Shown: positions 1 to 10,613 of the stretch, in pieces | Numbering within the stretch: position 1 is the first letter of the stretch | How the letters are laid out: the number at the start of each line of letters is the position of its first letter | Source of the DNA: Pseudomonas spelaei | GTDB lineage: Bacteria > Pseudomonadota > Gammaproteobacteria > Pseudomonadales > Pseudomonadaceae | Assembly: GCF_009724245.1 (NCBI RefSeq) | Contig: NZ_WNNK01000002.1 | Span: forward strand, 186,001 to 250,000 | Direction: 5' to 3' | DNA length: 64,000 nucleotides | Notes under the pieces: generated by a model | What the model was told of the DNA's origin: nothing | Seen by the model: only the letters and a program-made list of their open reading frames with translations | Databases searched by the model: none | Position numbers and translations under genes: made by a program

Positions 1-3000
1 GCCACCCTGTCGCTGCACGAAGCCCAGTTGCAGGACATGTGGGTACTGCGCCAAAGCGATGCCAACGGCACAGTCACCCGCCTGCTGCTGTGTACCCCGG
101 AAGCACCTCGAGAGCAGCAATTCAAGGCATTCGACAGTGAGATCGCCTGCCAGAACCACATCCTCGGCTGGAGCCTGGACAACGGCACCAAAAGTCCACC
201 AGGCAGCCTCACCGACTACCTGATCAAGCGGGTTGCCCTGCGCTTTCGCGCGGCAATGAAACAAGTATTGATCGGCCTGAGCTTCAAGCCTCATGCCCAG
301 GAATACAAAGAGATCCGCTTTGACAACATCGGTAGCCACGCCAACTGCCTCAAGGCCATGTCAGCCCATGTGCTGGCGACCCGCATCGACGACTATGACT
401 TCAGCACGCCAGGCTGGTATCGCTCCACCAGCACTGCCAACCGCCAGAAACTGCTGAAACTGTCTGAAGATGCCGAAGGTGCATTGCACACCTACAACGA
501 CTTCCCGTTATCTGACGCGCGCTTCCCCAGCTTCTCCAGCTACCTGCATGAGCAGGCGAAAAAACGCCTGAACGAGCTGCTGGGGCGCCGCCAGAACGAC
601 GTTGACCCCGATACCGTCTGGGCCTTCTCACCTGCGGCGCTGCTCGGTTCGACCCCGCCGCCCCTGACCTACACCCAGCTGTACCGTGACGGCTATGCCG
701 ACGGCGTGGGCCTTCTTGACGAGAAGTTCTCTCGCTCTGCCCGCTTCAGAGGCCCGAAAGACGTTGATCTGAGCCCGCTGACCGCTGAAAAGGTCGCTCG
801 TTCGGTCACCGGTATTTGGATCGGCCAACGTTACATTAACGAGGTCAAGGCCCGGCTGTTGAATGCCGGCAGCGCAGATTATGAGTTTCGACGCAATGCA
901 ACCCTGAGCATTACCCAGTGCCAGATGCAAAGCGCAGCCCTGGCGTGCCGCCTGCAAGGGTATATCGCCGGGGCCGATTGGGAATGGCTGGAGCGCAGTA
1001 TCGCCAGCATGGACAATACCGCCGCCGAAACGCGCAGCTCCTACGCCATCCATCGGCTACTGGTCGACGGTGAATGGGTGATCGACAACTTTCTCTTCAG
1101 TCACACCGGTTTCCCGACGTTGCTTTACACCCCCAATGCACCGGACGGCATCAGCTTTCGTGAGGCACGGCAGTTCAATTACCTGCTGAAAAAGACCCCC
1201 GACATGATCGGTTATTTCACCCTACGGGTAGGTGCTCCGTCCCAAACCCGGGTGCGCGCCTTTCTGGAGAGCGCCAAGGCGCAATTGCCCGAAGACCTGG
1301 ACAAAACGTCTGCCAGCCCTGCACGGTACGACTCGACCCGCGCCCAATCTCCGCTCCTGGATTTGCGCCAGGCCCTGTACAACATGAAGCTGCAACGCAA
1401 GGTCGACGACGTTGAAGGCACCACCGCCAACCGCAGCCAAATGATCATGAGTATTGCGTGGACCTGCGTGGAATGGGTCACCGCCGTTGCCACCGCGCCG
1501 TTCCCCATCCTCAGCCTGAGCCTGGGCATGCTGCTGGCGTTCAAGGACGGCATGCTGGCGTTGCACGCCTATCAGCAAGGCGATATTGGCGCCGCCGTGG
1601 AGCACTTGATCGGTTACGTGCTCAACAGTGCCGGTGCGGCATTCACCGATCTGCGCCCGGCGTTGGTATCGCTCAAACAACTGGCAAAGCCAACCCTGCG
1701 TCAGGTCGCCAAAAGTACCGCCTTGCCAAGCGAGGCCTTGAAACTGATCCAGCCACTGCAACCCAAGCCGCTGGCGCTTGAAGACATGCAAGCGGTGCTG
1801 TTCGGTGGCGAGGGCCTTTGGGCGAAAAAGACCCCGGATGCGATTGGCCGCTACTTGCTGTACCGACTGGACCCGGTCACCGGCAAACTGGTCTCCACCA
1901 CACGTGTGGCAGCCCCCGATGCGCAAGGCGTCTGGAGCCGTACCGGCATCACCGGTGGCGCCCCCAAGTATGAAAAACTGCCCGATACACCGAAACCGCT
2001 CAGTCCTTATGAGATTCCGGCGAAGTACGCCAGCAAAATGGAGCTGGCCCTCAACCCGGATGTGCGGGAAGGGATGCTGCAGCAGTCTGAATGGCTATTC
2101 GGCTCGCGGAACGTGGTTCTGGGCAGTATAGCCAGTGACCTCAATGCCTTGCGCACGACCTACCTGCAACAAGTCGAACGCCTGACCAGCGACGCCCAGG
2201 ACTTCTTCAAGAACCTCATCCCGCTGCCGGCCCGCGCCGAAACCCCGGCGATCGAGGCCAGCACCTCATTCTCGCAACTGATCACCAGCGACGCCTTCAG
2301 TGGCAACAAAAACCTGGTCATTGGCGCGATACCGGGCTCCATCGCCAGTAAACAACTGCTGATCACCCAGATGGATGCCTTGATCAGCAAGGGGTTCAAG
2401 CATCTGTATATCGAGTACCTGCCCACCGATGTCTTCCGCCCCAAACTGGAGAAACTCAACAGCGGCAAATCCTGGCTGCATATCGAACAGCACCTCAAGG
2501 CCGTGGATAAAGCCTTAGGTTTTGTCGAAGGTGCCGAGTACTCCTATGTTGCCCTGGTGCGCAAAGCGCAAGAAAAAGGCGTGAAGATCAAAGCCCTGGA
2601 CGCCTCCACCGCTTATCAACTGGACGATGCCCTGCAATTGGGTGACACCCCGACCACCACGCCCCGGGATAACGCGGTCAGGAACTTCTATTCCCACAAG
2701 GCTATCGAGACCGACGCCATCGACGAGCCAGACGCGCGCTGGATTGCGTTGGTGGACTCGTCCCGCCTGCGCACCTTCGATAAGACGCCAGGCCTTGCAG
2801 ACTTGCAGGACGCCGTCGCATTACGCGTGGAAGATGTGGGCCCGGAGCAGACAGTGGGCCTCTGGCTCGACACGCCCGGCGGCATAGCGGGTGACCCGTT
2901 GGCCAAGGCCGATTATCGGTTGACCTTACACACCCCGTACAAAGTTGCGGAGCAAGCCGCGTCGTCCAGCACCGCAGTAGCGCATTACAACAAATACGAT

Positions 3001-4140
3001 ATTGATCTGCCCTTCAGTGAAGCCATGATTCGGGAGACCTCTACACAGCATGGACTGGACGCCAGCTATGGCCTAAAAACTCCTGCCCGCAAGGCCTTCC
3101 AGAACGCCAGAGAACGCCTGAACACCGATGCCGAAACTTACCTGGCCAACCACCTGCCGCCGGCCAGGCCCGATACATCCGTACTGGCCTCGTCGAAAAG
3201 CCCGGAATCATTCTTGGAAAAACTACGCGAAAGCGAGTTTTCGGGACTCGTCCTCGGTGAAGAACACTCTGCACAATCAAGCAAACGGTTACTGCGCGAA
3301 CAGATGGGAAAACTCAAGGAGCTGGAGTTCAAGACACTGTATGTCGAACAGTTGCTAACCGATCTGCATCAAGCGGACCTGGATATATTCTTGCGTACCC
3401 AACGGCTGACGGACAACCTCAAGCGCTATCTCAAGCAGTTGGACAAGCGCTGTATGCCGAACTACCCAGGAAACGATACCTATACTGAGGTCATTCAGGC
3501 AGCAGCCAGGCATGGCCTGCGCATTCGAGCACTGGACTGCACCGCCAGTCACATCGTCACGGGGCTGGGGGACACGAACCTGGCGCGCAAGCAGATGTTC
3601 AGCTACTTCGCCTCCGAGGTGATCAAGGCCGACCAGGCAGCACATGGGCCTCACAAGTGGGTCGCCTTGGTTGCCAGTGCACATACCAATAACAACCTGG
3701 GTGTGCTTGGCCTGGCAGAGCTGCAAGGTGCGGTCAGCCTGCATGTCAGGGATACGGCTCCCGAACTGGCGAAAAATATTCACTCCGGAACCTGGGAGAC
3801 ATTTGCCGAGGGCATGGACCCTTTTGCAAGCGCATTGCGCAGCGACCTCACCCTGGAGGCCGGTATCAAAGGGACAAAAGCCCCCACGCCCTTTACACCG
3901 GTGGACCAGAAACGATTGAAGCGGCCAGGCCTGTTTCTGATCGAACGCCCATCGCCGGCGCAGAGCAATGTGCTGCACCGCTCCCGCACCGGGGAAATCG
4001 TGTCGACACCGATCAAGGTCGACGACAAGGGCATGTTTTACGTCGAACGCTGGGAACCGATGCAGGGCAAGCGCTTCAGGTACGCAAGCACGTTGATAGG
4101 AGCGCTGCGGGCGGAAGTGGGGTTGGTACCCGCGCCTTGA
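1..4140 (+). CDS. Large toxin-like protein with tandem TIKI/EreA/ChaN-like domains (5' end outside window)
   Basis: The frame is open from base 1, so the gene starts upstream; about 1379 residues are visible. A hydrophobic stretch lies near nt 1440-1660. Two homologous segments follow, near nt 2260-2850 and 3190-3770. The second has the motif GEEH (nt 3256-3267), then YVEQL, RIRALDC and a late SAHTN with its His at nt 3682. This pattern fits the TIKI/TraB/EreA/ChaN fold, which also occurs in the C2 region of Pasteurella multocida toxin. In the first segment GEEH is replaced by GAIP (nt 2323) and SAH by SSR (nt 2758-2766), so it is probably a non-catalytic copy. Similar long proteins in Pseudomonas are usually named dermonecrotic-toxin or membrane-targeted-effector proteins. 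The toxin role is inferred; no secretion gene is beside it. A strong bidirectional terminator follows. Confidence 0.72.
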   Translation, partial: ATLSLHEAQLQDMWVLRQSDANGTVTRLLLCTPEAPREQQFKAFDSEIACQNHILGWSLDNGTKSPPGSLTDYLIKRVALRFRAAMKQVLIGLSFKPHAQEYKEIRFDNIGSHANCLKAMSAHVLATRIDDYDFSTPGWYRSTSTANRQKLLKLSEDAEGALHTYNDFPLSDARFPSFSSYLHEQAKKRLNELLGRRQNDVDPDTVWAFSPAALLGSTPPPLTYTQLYRDGYADGVGLLDEKFSRSARFRGPKDVDLSPLTAEKVARSVTGIWIGQRYINEVKARLLNAGSADYEFRRNATLSITQCQMQSAALACRLQGYIAGADWEWLERSIASMDNTAAETRSSYAIHRLLVDGEWVIDNFLFSHTGFPTLLYTPNAPDGISFREARQFNYLLKKTPDMIGYFTLRVGAPSQTRVRAFLESAKAQLPEDLDKTSASPARYDSTRAQSPLLDLRQALYNMKLQRKVDDVEGTTANRSQMIMSIAWTCVEWVTAVATAPFPILSLSLGMLLAFKDGMLALHAYQQGDIGAAVEHLIGYVLNSAGAAFTDLRPALVSLKQLAKPTLRQVAKSTALPSEALKLIQPLQPKPLALEDMQAVLFGGEGLWAKKTPDAIGRYLLYRLDPVTGKLVSTTRVAAPDAQGVWSRTGITGGAPKYEKLPDTPKPLSPYEIPAKYASKMELALNPDVREGMLQQSEWLFGSRNVVLGSIASDLNALRTTYLQQVERLTSDAQDFFKNLIPLPARAETPAIEASTSFSQLITSDAFSGNKNLVIGAIPGSIASKQLLITQMDALISKGFKHLYIEYLPTDVFRPKLEKLNSGKSWLHIEQHLKAVDKALGFVEGAEYSYVALVRKAQEKGVKIKALDASTAYQLDDALQLGDTPTTTPRDNAVRNFYSHKAIETDAIDEPDARWIALVDSSRLRTFDKTPGLADLQDAVALRVEDVGPEQTVGLWLDTPGGIAGDPLAKADYRLTLHTPYKVAEQAASSSTAVAHYNKYDIDLPFSEAMIRETSTQHGLDASYGLKTPARKAFQNARERLNTDAETYLANHLPPARPDTSVLASSKSPESFLEKLRESEFSGLVLGEEHSAQSSKRLLREQMGKLKELEFKTLYVEQLLTDLHQADLDIFLRTQRLTDNLKRYLKQLDKRCMPNYPGNDTYTEVIQAAARHGLRIRALDCTASHIVTGLGDTNLARKQMFSYFASEVIKADQAAHGPHKWVALVASAHTNNNLGVLGLAELQGAVSLHVRDTAPELAKNIHSGTWETFAEGMDPFASALRSDLTLEAGIKGTKAPTPFTPVDQKRLKRPGLFLIERPSPAQSNVLHRSRTGEIVSTPIKVDDKGMFYVERWEPMQGKRFRYASTLIGALRAEVGLVPAP

Positions 4141-4181
4141 GTCATTGAGGGTTTAACCTTGATTTCATGACTGCCAACAAA

Positions 4182-4214
4182 AAACCCGCTGGGCCAATGT
4201 GGCCCAGCGGGTTT
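4182..4214. terminator. Bidirectional rho-independent terminator
   Basis: A perfect 14-bp stem (arms 4182-4195 and 4201-4214) with a 5-nt loop. It is flanked by an A-rich run on the left and a T-rich run on the right, so it can end transcription of the toxin-like gene from the left and of yqfO from the right. Confidence 0.93.
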
Positions 4215-4235
4215 CTTGTTTTTACAGTCGTTCGA

Positions 4236-4547
4236 TCAGAAATCTGCCAACTGCCAAACCTCGTACGCTGGTGTTTCATAGGGGTGACTGAGCTTCAATG
4301 CGGCCACAACGACCTTGATCAACTCATCCGCCACCACCAGCTCAACCTTCCATTCTTCAACCCTTTCAACCTGGCCCACCTGACCAATAAAAGGCTGGCT
4401 GCCGTCCATCGGTCGGAACTGGCCCTGGCCCAGCACTTGCCAGGCACAGCTGTCGTAGGTGCCGATGCGCCCGCCGCCCGCTGCGAAGACGGCGGTTTTC
4501 ACCGTCTCCACATGGCTGTCGGGCACAAAGAAGCTGAGCTTGTACAC
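4236..4547 (-). CDS. YqfO family protein (NIF3/CutA-like domain)
   Basis: A 103-residue protein starting at GTG. It begins MYKLSFFVPDSHVETVK and carries the GGGRIGTYDSCAW and HPYETPAYEVW motifs of the small YqfO/NIF3-insert family, which adopts a CutA/PII-like ferredoxin fold. The length matches the stand-alone bacterial form. The molecular role of this family is unsettled. The gene starts 4 bases after the purL stop and probably shares its transcript. Confidence 0.85.
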   Translation of the reverse strand: MYKLSFFVPDSHVETVKTAVFAAGGGRIGTYDSCAWQVLGQGQFRPMDGSQPFIGQVGQVERVEEWKVELVVADELIKVVVAALKLSHPYETPAYEVWQLADF

Positions 4548-4551
4548 CGGC

Positions 4552-7500
4552 TTAGTTCACCCACACGCGAGCGTTGCGGAACATGCGCATCCACGCGCCG
4601 TCTTCGTTCCACTCTTCCGGGCGCCACGAGTTCTGCACGGCGCGGAACACACGCTCCGGGTGCGGCATCATGATGGTGACGCGACCGTCGCGACTGGTCA
4701 GCCCGGTGATCCCGCGTGGCGAGCCGTTCGGGTTGGCCGGGTAGTTTTCGGTGACCTTGCCATGGTTGTCGACAAACCGCAGGGCCACGGTACCGGACAA
4801 GTCGGCTTCCAGCAGTGCTTCTTCGCTGGAGAACTCGGCATGACCTTCGCCGTGGGCAATGGCGATTGGCATGCGCGAACCGGCCATGCCTTGCAGGAAG
4901 ATCGAGTTGGATTCCTGCACCTGAACCATTGCAACACGGGCTTCGAACTGCTCGGAACGGTTACGCACAAAGTGCGGCCAGAACTCGCTGCCCGGGATCA
5001 GTTCGCTGAGGTTGGACATCATCTGGCAACCGTTGCACACACCCAGGGTAAAGCTGTCGTTACGCTCGAAGAACCCCTGGAACGCGTCGCGGGCACGGCT
5101 GTTGAACAAGGCCGACTTGGCCCAGCCTTCACCGGCACCCAGTACGTCGCCGTAGGAGAAACCACCGCAGGCCACCAGGCCTTTGAACTCGTTGAGGTCA
5201 ACGCGACCGGCGAGGATATCGCTCATGTGCACGTCGATCGCATTGAAACCGGCCCGGTCGAACGCAGCTGCCATTTCCACCTGGCCGTTGACGCCCTGCT
5301 CACGCAGTACGGCAATTTGTGGGCGGATGCCTTTCTTGATGTAAGGCGCAGCGATGTCCTGGTTGACGTCGAAGCTGAGCTTGGTGCTCAGGCCCGGGTT
5401 GTCTTCTTCCAGGATCACGTCGAATTCCTGCTCGGCGCAGTCAACGTTGTCCCGCAGGCGCTGGATCTGGTAGCTGGTCTCGGCCCATTGGCGTTGCAGC
5501 AGACGGCGTTGGCCTTCAAACACGGTATCGCCGTTGAAGACGATGTTGATTTCGCCGTTGTTGATCGGCTGGCCGACCACCGCCACGCAGTCACCCAGGC
5601 CAGCGGCGCTGAACTGTGCAAGCACGTCTGGAGTGGCGTCCTGGCGAACCTGGATCACCGCGCCCAACTCTTCGTTGAACAGGATCGCAGCGATGTCGGC
5701 GGAAGTTTCCGCCAGGCCGTCGAGGTTCAGGCTCAGGCCGCAGTGACCGGCAAAGGCCATCTCGACCACACTGGTCAGCAGACCACCGTCGGAACGGTCA
5801 TGGTAAGCCAGCAGGTGACCGTCGGCATTCAGGCCCTGGATTACGGCGAAGAAGGCTTTCAAGTCTTCGGCGTCGTCGACGTCCGGAGCGTGTTGGCCGA
5901 GCTTGCCGTGCACCTGGGCAAGGATCGAGGCGCCCATGCGATTCTGGCCGCGACCGAGGTCGATCAGGATCAGGTCGGTGGTGCCCTTGTCCATGCGCAG
6001 TTGCGGGGTCAGGGTCTGGCGGATATCGGTGACAGGCGCAAAGCCGGTGACAATCAGCGACAACGGTGAGGTGACGCTCTTGTCCACGCCTTCATCGTTC
6101 CAGCGCGTGGCCATGGACATGGAGTCCTTGCCCACTGGAATGGTGATGCCCAGCTCAGGACACAGCTCCATGCCGACTGCTTTAACCGTGTCGTACAGGC
6201 GCGCATCTTCACCTGGGTGACCGGCAGCGGACATCCAGTTGGCCGACAGTTTAATGTCAGAGATCTTGCCGATACGCGAAGCCGCGATGTTGGTCAGCAC
6301 TTCGCCGATGGCCATACGGCCCGACGCCGGAGCGTCCAGCAGTGCCAGCGGTGTGCGCTCGCCCATGGCCATGGCTTCACCGGTGTAGACGTCGAAACTG
6401 GTGGCGGTGACGGCAACGTCAGCCACCGGAACCTGCCACGGGCCAACCATTTGATCACGGGCAACCAGACCGGTAATGGTGCGGTCGCCAATGGTGATCA
6501 GGAAGCTTTTGCTGGCAACGGCCGGGTGGTGCAGGACGCGCTCCACGCAATCGGCGATGGCCAGGGTCGACGGATCAAAATCGTCGCCCAGTTCGTTTTC
6601 ACGCACGGCCGAACGGTGCATGCGCGGGGCTTTGCCCAGCAGCACTTCCAGCGGCATGTCCACCGGGCTGTTGCCGAAGTGGCTATCCGTGACAGTAAGC
6701 TGCGGCTCGGCAGTGGCTTCGCCAACCACGGCAAACGGGCAGCGCTCGCGCTCGCAGATCGCCTGGAAGCGTTCGAAGTCTGCAGGACCCACCGCCAACA
6801 CGTAGCGCTCCTGAGATTCGTTGCTCCAGATTTCGTGCGGGGCCATGCCCGGCTCGTCGTTTGGAATGTTGCGCAGTTCGAAGCGGCCGCCACGGTCGCC
6901 ATCGTTGACCAGTTCCGGGAAGGCGTTGGACAAACCGCCCGCGCCGACGTCGTGGATGAAGCTGATCGGGTTCTTGTCACCCAACTGCCAGCAACGGTCG
7001 ATGACTTCCTGGCAACGGCGTTCCATCTCAGGGTTTTCGCGCTGTACGGAAGCGAAGTCCAGGTCTGCCGAGCTGGTGCCGGTAGCCATGGAGGAAGCCG
7101 CGCCGCCGCCCAGGCCGATCAGCATCGCCGGGCCACCGAGGACGATCAGCTTGGAGCCGACGAGAATTTCGCCCTTCTGGACGTGATCTTCACGGATGTT
7201 ACCCATGCCACCCGCCAACATGATCGGCTTGTGGTAGCCGCGCACTTCATCGCCATGCGGGGTGGTGATGGACTGCTCGAACGTACGGAAGTAGCCGGTC
7301 AGGGCCGGGCGACCGAACTCATTGTTGAACGCGGCGCCGCCCAGCGGGCCTTCGATCATGATGTCCAGCGCGGTGACAATGCGCTCAGGCTTGCCGTACG
7401 GCACTTCCCACGGCTGCTCGAAGCCCGGGATCTGCAAGTTGGAGACGGTGAAACCGGTGAGGCCAGCCTTTGGCTTGGCACCACGACCGGTTGCACCTTC

Positions 7501-8448
7501 GTCGCGAATCTCGCCGCCGGAGCCGGTGGCTGCGCCCGGGAACGGGGCAATCGCGGTCGGGTGGTTGTGGGTCTCGACTTTCATCAGGATGTGCACCGGC
7601 TCCTGCACCGCGCCGTACTGGCGGGTTTCAGGGTCCGGGAAGAAACGACCGGCCACGCTGCCGACGATCACCGAGGCGTTGTCTTTATAAGCCGACAGAA
7701 CGCCTTCGCTGTGCATCACGTAGGTGTTCTTGATCATGCCGAACAGGCTTTTTTCCTGGCTCTGGCCGTCGATGTCCCAACTGGCGTTGAAGATCTTGTG
7801 ACGGCAGTGCTCAGAGTTGGCCTGGGCGAACATCATCAGTTCGATGTCGTGCGGGTTGCGCTTGAGACCGTTGAAGGCGTTGACCAGGTAGTCAATTTCG
7901 TCTTCAGCCAGGGCCAGGCCCAACTCGGTGTTGGCTTTTTCCAGGGCGGCGCGACCACCACCGAGCACGTCAATCGCAGTCAGCGGCTTGGGTTCGGCGT
8001 GGCTGAACAGACCGGCGGCCTGCTCCAGCTGGCCCACGATAATCTGGGTCATGCGGTCATGCAGGCTACTGGCGATCAGCTCGGCCTCGGCATCGCTGAA
8101 TTGGCCGGCGACGTAGAAGGCGATCCCGCGTTCCAGGCGCTGGATTTTTTCCAGGCCGCAGTTGCGGGCGATGTCGCTGGCCTTGCTCGACCAGGGCGAG
8201 ATGGTGCCGAACCGTGGCAGAACCAGGAACAAGCGGCCACTAGGCTCTTGGACTGGGACGCTGGGACCGTACTTCAGAAGGCGCGCCAGCACTTGCTGCT
8301 CGTCGGAAGTCAAAACGCCGGTAACGTCGGCGAAGTGAGCAAATTCGGCATATAAGCCACTGACAGCCGGGACTTTCTGGCTCAGTTGCTCAAGGAGTTT
8401 GCTGTGGCGAAAGGCAGAAAGGGCAGGAGCGCCGCGCAGGATCAACAT
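4552..8448 (-). CDS. purL: Phosphoribosylformylglycinamidine synthase
   Basis: A 1298-residue single-chain FGAM synthase. It converts FGAR, glutamine and ATP to FGAM in the fourth step of de novo purine synthesis in the cytoplasm. An N-terminal PurS-like part is followed by two AIR-synthase-type halves, with motifs such as [13 protein letters not shown] and DRSDGG. A C-terminal class I glutamine amidotransferase domain has its nucleophile in GVCNGCQMM (Cys near residue 1138) and a late HPERVFR motif. Length and domain order are those of the large proteobacterial enzyme. The start at [11 protein letters not shown] fits the family. A TAGAAT box at 8491-8496 on this strand could be its -10 element. 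Confidence 0.98.
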   Translation of the reverse strand: MLILRGAPALSAFRHSKLLEQLSQKVPAVSGLYAEFAHFADVTGVLTSDEQQVLARLLKYGPSVPVQEPSGRLFLVLPRFGTISPWSSKASDIARNCGLEKIQRLERGIAFYVAGQFSDAEAELIASSLHDRMTQIIVGQLEQAAGLFSHAEPKPLTAIDVLGGGRAALEKANTELGLALAEDEIDYLVNAFNGLKRNPHDIELMMFAQANSEHCRHKIFNASWDIDGQSQEKSLFGMIKNTYVMHSEGVLSAYKDNASVIVGSVAGRFFPDPETRQYGAVQEPVHILMKVETHNHPTAIAPFPGAATGSGGEIRDEGATGRGAKPKAGLTGFTVSNLQIPGFEQPWEVPYGKPERIVTALDIMIEGPLGGAAFNNEFGRPALTGYFRTFEQSITTPHGDEVRGYHKPIMLAGGMGNIREDHVQKGEILVGSKLIVLGGPAMLIGLGGGAASSMATGTSSADLDFASVQRENPEMERRCQEVIDRCWQLGDKNPISFIHDVGAGGLSNAFPELVNDGDRGGRFELRNIPNDEPGMAPHEIWSNESQERYVLAVGPADFERFQAICERERCPFAVVGEATAEPQLTVTDSHFGNSPVDMPLEVLLGKAPRMHRSAVRENELGDDFDPSTLAIADCVERVLHHPAVASKSFLITIGDRTITGLVARDQMVGPWQVPVADVAVTATSFDVYTGEAMAMGERTPLALLDAPASGRMAIGEVLTNIAASRIGKISDIKLSANWMSAAGHPGEDARLYDTVKAVGMELCPELGITIPVGKDSMSMATRWNDEGVDKSVTSPLSLIVTGFAPVTDIRQTLTPQLRMDKGTTDLILIDLGRGQNRMGASILAQVHGKLGQHAPDVDDAEDLKAFFAVIQGLNADGHLLAYHDRSDGGLLTSVVEMAFAGHCGLSLNLDGLAETSADIAAILFNEELGAVIQVRQDATPDVLAQFSAAGLGDCVAVVGQPINNGEINIVFNGDTVFEGQRRLLQRQWAETSYQIQRLRDNVDCAEQEFDVILEEDNPGLSTKLSFDVNQDIAAPYIKKGIRPQIAVLREQGVNGQVEMAAAFDRAGFNAIDVHMSDILAGRVDLNEFKGLVACGGFSYGDVLGAGEGWAKSALFNSRARDAFQGFFERNDSFTLGVCNGCQMMSNLSELIPGSEFWPHFVRNRSEQFEARVAMVQVQESNSIFLQGMAGSRMPIAIAHGEGHAEFSSEEALLEADLSGTVALRFVDNHGKVTENYPANPNGSPRGITGLTSRDGRVTIMMPHPERVFRAVQNSWRPEEWNEDGAWMRMFRNARVWVN

Positions 8449-8563
8449 CTTCGGGACAGCCTCGGGAAGGGGTGTGCTTTGAGGCCGTGCATTCTAGCGT
8501 AAACCGCCGCCAACGGCACCCGAAACGGCACCGGTGGCCGCTGCCGGACGTCAGTTGGCATAA

Positions 8564-10195
<1,632 letters not shown>

Positions 10196-10222
10196 CTCGA
10201 TCGCCCCAACACTGCAAAAAAC

Positions 10223-10314
10223 CTGTGGGAGCCGGGCTTGCCCGCGATGACGTTGTGTCAGTCAGCCCATGTATTACTGACCCACCGCTATCGCGGGCAA
10301 GCCCGCTCCCACAG
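10223..10314. repeat. REP doublet (inverted pair)
   Basis: Two inverted copies of the Pseudomonas REP palindrome (10223-10249 and 10289-10314), both of the GGGCTTGCCCGC type, form a REPIN-like unit between mltF and the convergent PTS gene. Confidence 0.9.
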
Positions 10315-10329
10315 TTGATCTCCTGTGTT

Positions 10330-10611
10330 TTATAGGCCGGTGATCAGATGCACCACCCCACCCGCCAACACCATAACCCCCGGCACACCTGCCGCCCGTA
10401 GCGCCACCGCATCCAGTCGCCCCGGTTCGTGCAGTTGCACCCGCACTCGAGTCAACGCCACCCGTTGTTGCGACTTGAGATTGCCCGCACCACCCAGCGC
10501 ACTCAACACCCCTGGCGCCAGGGGTGCTTCGCCCGTCGGCACAGCAACCGCCTCGACAATCAAATCCGGCGTCAGGGCCTTCCAGAACGCTCGCTGCAAT
10601 TTCTCGAACAT
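10330..10611 (-). CDS. Stand-alone PTS EIIB domain (glucose family) lacking the phospho-cysteine
   Basis: A 93-residue protein with the EIIB(Glc) layout. GVLSALGGAGNL is followed by a TRVRV segment and then GVMVLAGGVVHLITG. In active EIIB domains the residues before TRLRV are D-A-C-I and the Cys carries the phosphate. Here the same place reads R-V-A-L, so the Cys position is Ala (codon GCG). The EIIBC of this locus keeps its own Cys. The gene begins 2 bases after the stop of the EIIA-HPr-EI gene, with a GGAGAA Shine-Dalgarno sequence inside that gene. It probably cannot transfer phosphate and may be regulatory or vestigial. Confidence 0.75.
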   Translation of the reverse strand: MFEKLQRAFWKALTPDLIVEAVAVPTGEAPLAPGVLSALGGAGNLKSQQRVALTRVRVQLHEPGRLDAVALRAAGVPGVMVLAGGVVHLITGL

Positions 10612-10613
10612 GC

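Noticed and set aside
4459..8355. Long rightward open frames opposite purL (4459-6069 and 6217-8355)
   Set aside because: They lie fully antisense to purL, have unnatural His/Gln/Val-rich composition and no family motifs. They result from GC-rich codon bias.
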